NCBI GenBank assembly: GCA_018882625.1
Contig: VERO01000023.1
Span: forward strand, 1-15,837
DNA: 15,837 bases
DNA from: Phycisphaerales bacterium
Lineage (GTDB): Bacteria > Planctomycetota > Phycisphaerae > Phycisphaerales > SM1A02
Reading direction: 5' to 3'
The notes beneath the pieces are model-generated. The model saw nothing but the letters and a program-made list of their open reading frames with translations. It had not been told where the DNA came from and made no database searches. Positions within the stretch are counted from its first letter, which is position 1. Each line of letters opens with the position of its first letter. Shown here piece after piece: positions 7,028 through 15,837 of the stretch. Both the position numbers and the translations under genes were made by a program.

Positions 7028-7423
7028 ATGCCGTCGCCTGCGGACATCGGCGTCATCTCGTACGCCCCCATCGCCCTCCTCTTCGTCATGGCCGCTGTCT
7101 TCGCGGCCGTCAACATCGTGGCCAGCGCGCTCTTCGGACCTCGGGTCGAGAGCGTGGTCAAGGGCACCGCGTACGAGTCGGGCATGGATCCATTCGGGTC
7201 CGCGCGCAAGCGCTTCAACGTGCGCTTCTACGTGATGGCGATGACATTCCTCGTCTTCGACGTCGAGATCATCTTCCTCTACCCGTGGGCCGTCTCGTTC
7301 GCGCAGCTCGAGCCGCGCAGCGACGAGTCGCTCATGTTCCTTGCGCGCATCGGGTTCTTCGTGGGCACGAGCGTGATCGCGTACATCTACGCGTGGCGCA
7401 AGGGCGTGTTCCGCTGGGACTGA
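7028..7423 (+). CDS. nuoA: NADH-quinone oxidoreductase subunit A
   Basis: NuoA is a small membrane subunit of respiratory complex I near the quinone site. This 131-residue protein has the family's usual length and three transmembrane helices at about 11-36, 66-90 and 102-123. The hallmark loop between helices 1 and 2 is intact (YESGMDPFGSARKRFNVRFY), followed by the conserved acidic FLVFDVEIIFLYPW segment. Complex I genes usually form a nuoA-N operon, but here a tRNA lies upstream and a convergent gene downstream, so no other nuo gene is in the window. The stop is 15 bp from the end of the GH95 gene, leaving no room for a separate terminator. A TAGACT hexamer 9 nt before the ATG and the lack of a ribosome site suggest a leaderless or near-leaderless mRNA. 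Identity is secure. Confidence 0.95.
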   Translation: MPSPADIGVISYAPIALLFVMAAVFAAVNIVASALFGPRVESVVKGTAYESGMDPFGSARKRFNVRFYVMAMTFLVFDVEIIFLYPWAVSFAQLEPRSDESLMFLARIGFFVGTSVIAYIYAWRKGVFRWD

Positions 7424-7438
7424 CGCCGGGGGATCGGC

Positions 7439-10027
7439 TCAATCTTGGCGAGGCGTCGCCGGCGCGCACCGCAGCGACCACGTGACAGGGCTGCCATCGT
7501 GGCGCGGGAGGTCGATGGACCGTCGCGGTGCACCGGCCGCGTCGGCGCCCACCGTGATGTCCGCGCCGTCGCGGGCCATTGCCGCGATCGATCCGCGACC
7601 GCCGAGGTCTACGCGAAGCGCCTCCCGTCCCGTCGTGCGCACCACAGCATCGGTGACCTGGCCCGCGGTCCACGAGAAGTCGATCTCGACCCCGCCACGG
7701 AGCCGCATGCCGCGGATTCGGCCCTCGGACCACGCATCGGGGAGCGCCGGAAGGAGTTCGATGATGCGCACACGGTCTGCACCCGAGCCCTCCGTGCGGT
7801 GGCTCTGCGCGAGCATCTGCAGCACGCCCTCGGCGAGTCCGAAGGTGCCGTCGATCTGGAATGGCGGGTGCGTCCCGAGCAGGTTGGGGAGCGTGCTGTG
7901 GCCGAGCAGCAGCCGCAACTGCCGCTCAGCCTCATTGCCGTCACCGAGCCGCGCATAGAGGCAGATGAGCCACGCGCGGCTCCAGCCCGTATGGCCGCCG
8001 CCGGCGGCGAGCCTCGCCTCGATCGTGCGCCGTGCCGCGGTGGCGAGCTCAGGCGTCCCCTTCGGGGTGATCTGCGCGCCCGGGTGCAGTGCGTAGAGGT
8101 GGCTCATGTGCCGATGGCCGGGCTCCGCCTCCGCGAAGTCGCGGCTCCACTCGCGTATGCGCCCATCGGGCGCGATGCTCGTCGGCGCGAGCTTCGCGAG
8201 CGTGGCGCGTGCCCGCATGACATCCAGGTGCGATGCCGCATCGCCGCCGATCGCATCCGCCTGCTCGATGAGATTCGAGAGCAGGTCGTGCGCGATCTGC
8301 TGGTCCATCGCGTTGCCCATGCCGACGCTGGCGCGCGTGCCGTCGGGAAGCGTGAACTCGTTCTCGGGGGATGCGCTGGGACCTGCGACCAGCAGGCCGG
8401 TCGCGGGATCCGTCACGAGCCAGTCCATCACGAACCGTGCGGCGCCGAGCGTGAGCGGGAACGCGCGCCCGCGCAGGAAGTCCCCGTCGCCGCCGTGGAG
8501 CCAGCGTTCGTGCGCGTGCCGCACCACCCACGCGCCGCCCATCGGCCACAGCCCCCAGACGGCCGCGCCCGTCGGAGCCGTGTTCGCCCACGCCGTGCTC
8601 GCGTGGTGCGCGCACCATCCGCCGCAGTCCCACGCGCGCCGCGCGGTGAGCGCCCCGCGACCTGCGACTCTGCCGATGAAGTCCATGAGCGGGCCGGTGC
8701 ACTCGGCCAGGTTCGCCTGCTCCGCGAACCAGTAGTTCATCTGCAGGTTGATGTTGGTGTGGTAGTCGGCGTTCCACGGCGCCTTGAGGTGCTCGCTCCA
8801 CAGTCCCTGCAGGTTGGCCGGCAGCGTGCCAGGCTGGCTCGAACCGATCATGAGTGCGCGTGCGTACTGGACGGCAAGGGCGACAAGCGACGGGTCGAGA
8901 GGCTGGGACAGCGGCACTGAGCCGAGCGAGTCCCGCAGCGCGGCAAGGCGCTGGTCCGTAGGCATGGACTCGCGCCGGCGGTCCGCAGGCCCGAGCTCGA
9001 TCGCGAAGCGGCCGAACTGCGCACGCCACGCCGACTCGTGCGCGCGGACCATCGAGGGAAAGTCCCTCGGCGCGGACGCGGTCCCGGCGCGCAGCGCGCG
9101 GTCGAGGTCGAATGTGCCCGGCGCTGCGCCGCGCGCAGCGTTGGCGAAAGGGAAGTCCGTGGCGGCGGAGATGAGGATCGTCACGGAGTCGGCCGCGAAG
9201 ATGCCGAGCCGGCCGCCGCCCTTGTCGCGCACCTTGCCGCCCTCGACCTCTACGGTCACGTCGCAACCGAAGGTCACGCCAGCGTCTGCACTGGGCTCGG
9301 TGCGTCCGCGCATCCTGATGATGCCCGTTCCGGGCGCCACCGAGGACTCGATCGCGAGCGGGCACGATTCGCATGAGGGCGCGCGGGAGAGCGATATGCC
9401 GCAGCTGACCGACTCGGGCGCATCCGCATCGAGCCGCACCACGATGCAGTCGAACGCCCGTGATGCGAACACCGTGCGCGTGTGCGTGACGCGACGCGAC
9501 CGCCATGAGGCCATCGCCATGCCTGCGGCGAGGTCGAGCCCTCGCCGGTAGTCGCCCGCATCGGAAGGTTCGATCGATTCGATGATCAGGTCGCCGAGGG
9601 TCTGGTACGAGCGGTCCGTCTCCTGGTCGAGCATGTGCTGCTGCGCCAGCCGCTGCGCCTCAGCGATGCGGCCGGCGAACCACGCCTCGCGGACCAGCGG
9701 CACCCACGTCGCGCACTCCTTCGGCTCGAGCATCGTGGCCGAGCCCTCCCACACCGACGACTCGTTGAGCTGGATGCGCTCGCGCGCGACGCCCCCGAAG
9801 ACCATCGCCCCGAGCCGACCGTTGCCGACCGGGAGCGCCTCGTTCCATTCGCGGGCGGGCTGGCGATACCACAGCACCAGCCCTTCGGGCGGCGCATCAT
9901 GGCTTGGCGGGATGGCGGACGATGGCTGGGGGGATTGTGCCTTCGCCTGCGGATCGGACGGATGATGCGCGTGCACCGGCGCGACGGTGCATGCGATCAC
10001 GCATGCAAGCGCGCACGCCGCGCCCAT
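7439..10027 (-). CDS. GH95 family alpha-L-fucosidase, secreted
   Basis: This protein of about 862 residues removes terminal alpha-L-fucose (some relatives alpha-L-galactose) from glycans by an inverting mechanism. A signal peptide covers about residues 1-21 (cleavage near VHA-HHP), so it acts outside the cytoplasm. The N-terminal GH95 domain shows WNEALPVGNGRLGAMVFGG at ~62-80. The (alpha/alpha)6 catalytic domain starts near 380. Numbered from the upstream GTG, active-site motifs are HTNINLQMNYW (N426, N428), SASPENEF (E556, probable general acid) and FQIDGTFG (D727). The assignment follows the Bifidobacterium AfcA pattern from memory. A C-terminal beta domain follows (~755-850). The ATG at 10027 overlaps the upstream peptidase stop (TGATG); the adjacent GTG at 10030 is an alternative start. 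The gene is the second of a translationally coupled minus-strand pair and converges on nuoA. Confidence 0.92.
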   Translation of the reverse strand: MGAACALACVIACTVAPVHAHHPSDPQAKAQSPQPSSAIPPSHDAPPEGLVLWYRQPAREWNEALPVGNGRLGAMVFGGVARERIQLNESSVWEGSATMLEPKECATWVPLVREAWFAGRIAEAQRLAQQHMLDQETDRSYQTLGDLIIESIEPSDAGDYRRGLDLAAGMAMASWRSRRVTHTRTVFASRAFDCIVVRLDADAPESVSCGISLSRAPSCESCPLAIESSVAPGTGIIRMRGRTEPSADAGVTFGCDVTVEVEGGKVRDKGGGRLGIFAADSVTILISAATDFPFANAARGAAPGTFDLDRALRAGTASAPRDFPSMVRAHESAWRAQFGRFAIELGPADRRRESMPTDQRLAALRDSLGSVPLSQPLDPSLVALAVQYARALMIGSSQPGTLPANLQGLWSEHLKAPWNADYHTNINLQMNYWFAEQANLAECTGPLMDFIGRVAGRGALTARRAWDCGGWCAHHASTAWANTAPTGAAVWGLWPMGGAWVVRHAHERWLHGGDGDFLRGRAFPLTLGAARFVMDWLVTDPATGLLVAGPSASPENEFTLPDGTRASVGMGNAMDQQIAHDLLSNLIEQADAIGGDAASHLDVMRARATLAKLAPTSIAPDGRIREWSRDFAEAEPGHRHMSHLYALHPGAQITPKGTPELATAARRTIEARLAAGGGHTGWSRAWLICLYARLGDGNEAERQLRLLLGHSTLPNLLGTHPPFQIDGTFGLAEGVLQMLAQSHRTEGSGADRVRIIELLPALPDAWSEGRIRGMRLRGGVEIDFSWTAGQVTDAVVRTTGREALRVDLGGRGSIAAMARDGADITVGADAAGAPRRSIDLPRHDGSPVTWSLRCAPATPRQD

Positions 10028-12033
10028 CACTGGCCCTGCGCAGCCTTCAGCGTGACGTCAACGGTGGTCTCGGCGCCATCGCGGCGGTAGGTGATCTTCA
10101 CGACATCGCCAGGCTTGTGCTCGCGCAGACGCTCCATCATGGTCGCGGGGCCATCGAGCGCCTCGCCGTTCCACGCGATCAGCAGGTCGCCTTGCCTGAT
10201 GCCGGCCTCGGATGCCGAAGTCTCCGCGCTCACGCCTTCCACCTTGACGCCCTGCGCACCGTCATCACCGTAGCCGGGCATGACGCCGAGCCGAACGCGC
10301 GCGCCCATGCGGCGCCCCGCAGTCGACGTGTCCGAGGTCTGGAACTCGAGCCTCTCGGGGCGCGTCGCCAGCATGCGCACCGTGCTCTCGGCGAGCGCCA
10401 GCACCTTCGTGCCGCCGACCGGGTTGACGGTGTGCCCCACGTCCTTGGGCGTGTGGTACTCGCCATGCGAGCCCGTGAAGAAGAAGAGCACCGGGATGCC
10501 CGCGTTGTAGAAGCTGGCGTGGTCGCTCGGGCCGCGGCCCGAAGGGTCCGCGCGGATCGTCAGGCCGCTCGCGTCGAACACCGGACGCAGGATGGCGATG
10601 AAGTCCTTCGCCGACCCCGTGCCGGACACCGCGAGCTCGTCGTTGCGCATGCGGCCCACCATGTCGAGGTTGAGCATGAACTGGATGCGGCTCTGGTCGA
10701 TGGTGGGGTTGCGCGTCCAGTGCTCGCTGCCGTTGAGCCCGATCTCCTCGGCGCCGAAGCCCATGAAGAGAATCGACCGGGCGTCGGCAGGCGCGTCCTC
10801 GGAGTCGTAGAGGTCGGCCATCCGCTTGGCAAGCATCATCATTGTTGCGGTGCCCGAGGCGTTGTCGTCCGCGCCCGGGTGCAGCTGGCCGCGGAACTGG
10901 GGGCTCGTGCCGTACGCCCCGTAGCCGACGTGGTCGTAGTGCGCGCCCACGATGACCCACTCGTCCGCGAGCGAGCCCCTGCCGCGCAGCACGCCGCCGA
11001 CGTTGTCGGTGCGCATCACGTTGTCCTCGAGCTTCGTCGTGGCGGCGAGCTTCACGTCGCTGCGCAGGGGCACGCTCTTGACCTCTCCAAGGTCCGCCAT
11101 GCGGCGCCACTCCATGAGCGAGCGGCCCTCAGGATCCGCGGCGCGCATCAGCGCATCGGCCACATCCTGGTCGAGCTGGATCACGGGGATGTCCATGCGC
11201 TCGCCGAAACGGCTCGTCTCCGTGGTCTCGAGCGTGCGGCGGCCGTCCCGTGCGCCGGGAGGGTTGACCATGATGATGGCCGCAGGGTTGCGCCTGGCGA
11301 TGGCCGCGAACTTCGCGGCAGCGCCGGATGCGGGGCTGAAGCGGCGGTCGCTCCAGAGGCTCTTGCCCTCCTCATCGAGGGGCTCGTAGCGGAGCATGAT
11401 CACGGCGCGCCCCGAAAAGTCCACGTCAGGAGAGAAGCTGGTGTAGCCCTCGCGTCCCTCCTCGATGGCGTATCCCGCGAAGATGAGCGGCGCATCGAAG
11501 GATCCCGATCCGGAGTTGCCGAGCACCGAGAAGTCCTTCGAGAGCTCGAGCGACCGGTCGAGCGCGCGTGCGGATGCGTCGACCAGCTTCGGGCCCGCCG
11601 CGGGAAGGTCGAAGGGCTGCCGGTAGGACGTCCAGGTGGACGCGGTCGCGTCTGCCTTTGCCGAACCCGGCTCCGGGAACGCCGGCTCGAGGCCAGCCTT
11701 GCGGAACTGGAACTCCACGTACTCCGCGGCGAGCTCGCATCCGCGGCTGCCCGGTGCGCGTCCCTCGAAGAACGGCGACGACAGCGTCTGCACGTGCTGG
11801 TGCCACTCGGTCGCGACCGGTCCGAGCGAGTCGTAGTACCCGCGCACATCCGGGTCGGCATGGCCCTCGGTGTCCTTGGGGTTGTAGCTGTAGGGATCGA
11901 CGCGTCCCTCGATGATCCTCGAGGGCGGCTGCTCCGGCTGGGATGGGGCATCCTGCGCCAGGAGGGCGGCGACCGGGAAGAGCGCGGCGGCGACCGCGAG
12001 TCGCGCGGTCCACGGGAAAGCGGGGCGTTGCAT
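10027..12033 (-). CDS. M28-family zinc metallopeptidase with PA-like and C-terminal PDZ domains, secreted
   Basis: From the ATG at 12033 this is a 668-residue protein. Residues 1-26 form a signal peptide (MQRPAFPWTARLAVAA..., cleavage ALLA-Q). The open frame reaches back to 12315, but that extension runs into gcvP and lacks a signal. A protease-associated-like insert spans ~175-300. The M28 zinc site is complete: HYDHVG (H365), PGADDN (D389), GAEEIG (E429 catalytic, E430 ligand), LNLDMVGR (D457) and EYHTPKD (H527). Residues ~580-664 form a PDZ domain (VRLGVMPGY..., AGIRQGDLLIAWNG). M28 enzymes cleave N-terminal residues or short peptides; the PDZ may bind substrate C-termini. The gene leads a coupled pair with the GH95 fucosidase (TGATG overlap). 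A TAGACT element 11 nt before the ATG and no Shine-Dalgarno site suggest a very short leader. Exact substrate unknown. Confidence 0.92.
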   Translation of the reverse strand: MQRPAFPWTARLAVAAALFPVAALLAQDAPSQPEQPPSRIIEGRVDPYSYNPKDTEGHADPDVRGYYDSLGPVATEWHQHVQTLSSPFFEGRAPGSRGCELAAEYVEFQFRKAGLEPAFPEPGSAKADATASTWTSYRQPFDLPAAGPKLVDASARALDRSLELSKDFSVLGNSGSGSFDAPLIFAGYAIEEGREGYTSFSPDVDFSGRAVIMLRYEPLDEEGKSLWSDRRFSPASGAAAKFAAIARRNPAAIIMVNPPGARDGRRTLETTETSRFGERMDIPVIQLDQDVADALMRAADPEGRSLMEWRRMADLGEVKSVPLRSDVKLAATTKLEDNVMRTDNVGGVLRGRGSLADEWVIVGAHYDHVGYGAYGTSPQFRGQLHPGADDNASGTATMMMLAKRMADLYDSEDAPADARSILFMGFGAEEIGLNGSEHWTRNPTIDQSRIQFMLNLDMVGRMRNDELAVSGTGSAKDFIAILRPVFDASGLTIRADPSGRGPSDHASFYNAGIPVLFFFTGSHGEYHTPKDVGHTVNPVGGTKVLALAESTVRMLATRPERLEFQTSDTSTAGRRMGARVRLGVMPGYGDDGAQGVKVEGVSAETSASEAGIRQGDLLIAWNGEALDGPATMMERLREHKPGDVVKITYRRDGAETTVDVTLKAAQGQ

Positions 12034-12061
12034 GGCGGATTGGAAGTCTAGTCCACGCGCC
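12034..12061. promoter_or_regulatory. Compact divergent promoter region, peptidase / gcvP
   Basis: Only 28 bp (55 if gcvP starts at 12089) separate two divergent genes. On the minus strand TAGACT (12050-12045) lies 11 nt before the peptidase ATG. On the plus strand the overlapping TAGTCC (12049-12054) lies 7 nt before the ATG at 12062, and TATCCT (12070-12075) lies 13 nt before the ATG at 12089. Both -35 regions must fall inside the opposite gene. The two transcripts could compete or be co-regulated. Confidence 0.4.
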
Positions 12062-15061
<3,000 letters not shown>

Positions 15062-15159
15062 CGGCGGCGCCTCCGCGCACCTGATAGCGTCCTGCCTTTA
15101 AGGGTCGCGCGGCGGCCTTAGGGCCCGGTCCATCCTCTCGCCCAGGAGCGCCACCTCCC
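15062..15159 (+). promoter_or_regulatory. Leader region of the DUF3300 gene
   Basis: This 98-bp gap holds a TAGCGT hexamer (15085-15090), a candidate -10 that would give a leader of about 60 nt. It also has a small GGCC-TTAG-GGCC hairpin and AGGAG (15144-15148) 11 nt before the ATG at 15160. The AGGAG is the clearest Shine-Dalgarno site noticed in the window. No terminator with a T-tract follows gcvP. Confidence 0.4.
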
Positions 15160-15837
15160 ATGTTCCCCCTGTCCACTGCCCAGCACCGGTGCACCGCGCA
15201 CGCGCGTGTGTCCATGCGGACGCTCGCCGCTGTGTCCGTCGCGTGCGGCGTCGCTGCTCTCGCCACGGCCTCGGTCCCGCAGAGTGCGGACTCCGTGCCC
15301 TCGTCGCCCGGCGCCACCACGCCACAAGTGGCTGCATCGCAGAAGTACTCCGACGACCAGCTGAAGCTGCTGGTCGGGCCGGTGGCGCTGTACCCGGACT
15401 CGCTGCTTGCCAACACGCTCACCGCATGCCTCTACCCGGACCAGATCGCGCAGGCGGCCCTGCTGTGCGCTTCTGGAGCGCCGCCGCAGGCGCAGATTGA
15501 CGCCACAGGCTGGGAACTCCCAGTGAAGGCGATCGCATCGGTGCCGAGCGTGGTCACCACGCTCAACCAGCACCCAGACTGGACCAAGGCGCTCGGCGCG
15601 GCCTACCTGAAGCAGCCCGCTGACGTGATGCGGATCGTGCAGCAGCTGCGTGCCACGGCGGTCGCCAACGGCGCTCTCAAGTCAGATGCGCAGCAGACGG
15701 TGTCCACGGCCGTCGGCGATGGCACGGGCTCGACGATCGCCATCACCCCCACGAACCCGCAGGTGATCTACGCGCCGGTCTACTCGCCCGATGTCGTGTA
15801 TGCGGATCCTGCGGTATACGCCGCCGGATACCAAGCG
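15160..15837 (+). CDS. DUF3300 domain protein, exported, partial (C-terminus beyond window)
   Basis: The frame is open from an ATG at 15160 to the right edge (226 codons, no stop). A signal peptide with a long N-region seems present (hydrophobic run LAAVSVACGVAALATAS, cleavage near TAS-V). The ATG at 15214 would give a shorter, more standard signal, but the AGGAG 11 nt before 15160 favours the longer form. After a Ser/Pro-rich linker, residues ~62-210 match DUF3300: YSDDQLKLLVGPVALYPDSL, then ASVPSVVTTLNQHPDWTKAL and a QVIYAPVYSPDVVYADP segment. DUF3300 proteins are exported and of unknown function; many continue into low-complexity tails. Compared with the family as I recall it, the usual AxW after the second YP motif is replaced here by AALLCASG. 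Confidence 0.85.
   Translation, partial: MFPLSTAQHRCTAHARVSMRTLAAVSVACGVAALATASVPQSADSVPSSPGATTPQVAASQKYSDDQLKLLVGPVALYPDSLLANTLTACLYPDQIAQAALLCASGAPPQAQIDATGWELPVKAIASVPSVVTTLNQHPDWTKALGAAYLKQPADVMRIVQQLRATAVANGALKSDAQQTVSTAVGDGTGSTIAITPTNPQVIYAPVYSPDVVYADPAVYAAGYQA

Noticed and set aside
6933..7235. Open frame starting inside the tRNA with the sequence GPEGRRFESGRP
   Set aside because: This peptide is a well-known artefact of translating tRNA anticodon and T arms, and the rest overlaps nuoA out of frame.
7445..8920. 491-codon plus-strand open frame
   Set aside because: Antisense to the GH95 gene, whose catalytic motifs are intact; Arg/Ala/Glu-rich product typical of high-GC shadow frames.
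9904..12051. 715-codon plus-strand open frame
   Set aside because: Antisense to the M28 peptidase with its full zinc site; no recognisable domain, composition typical of a shadow.

Overview
The window is a high-GC bacterial segment from a Gram-negative-type cell. It encodes several exported proteins with signal peptides, an outer-membrane porin, and large proteins with Asp/Cys-rich calcium-type repeats. The mix (MopE/thrombospondin-3-like giant protein, OprB-like porin, lone nuoA, GH95 fucosidase, M28 peptidase with PDZ, DUF3300 protein, few Shine-Dalgarno sites) fits Planctomycetota, perhaps Phycisphaerae. That placement is an inference from gene content and style, not a proof.

Layout. Positions 1-4543 (minus) hold the first 1514 codons of a giant secreted protein that continues beyond the left edge. 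It has a signal peptide, a lamin-tail-like domain, a pre-peptidase-C-like beta domain, MopE-type motifs, and a long tandem array of 57- and 36-residue acidic Cys repeats. A divergent promoter region separates it from a plus-strand OprB-like porin (to 5995). Next come an ArsR-type winged-helix regulator (6093-6866), a tRNA-Pro(TGG) gene (6917-6991) and a solitary nuoA (7028-7423). nuoA ends 15 bp from the end of a convergent minus-strand pair: an M28-family peptidase with a C-terminal PDZ domain, whose stop codon overlaps the start of a GH95 alpha-L-fucosidase (TGATG). Only 28-55 bp separate the peptidase start from a divergent full-length glycine dehydrogenase (gcvP, to 15061). The right edge holds the first 226 codons of a DUF3300 protein.

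How they may work together. The peptidase and fucosidase look like a translationally coupled, exported pair for breaking down fucosylated glycoproteins or polysaccharides. The porin could admit released sugars. The giant repeat protein is probably a calcium-rigidified surface or adhesive stalk. nuoA, gcvP and the tRNA are housekeeping genes without their usual partners. No defence system, mobile element or CRISPR array is visible.

The most notable signals are the strictly periodic 558-bp higher-order repeat in the giant gene, its near absence of lysine, and a recurring TAGACT-like element 6-11 nt upstream of start codons that lack Shine-Dalgarno sites. The last suggests leaderless transcripts.
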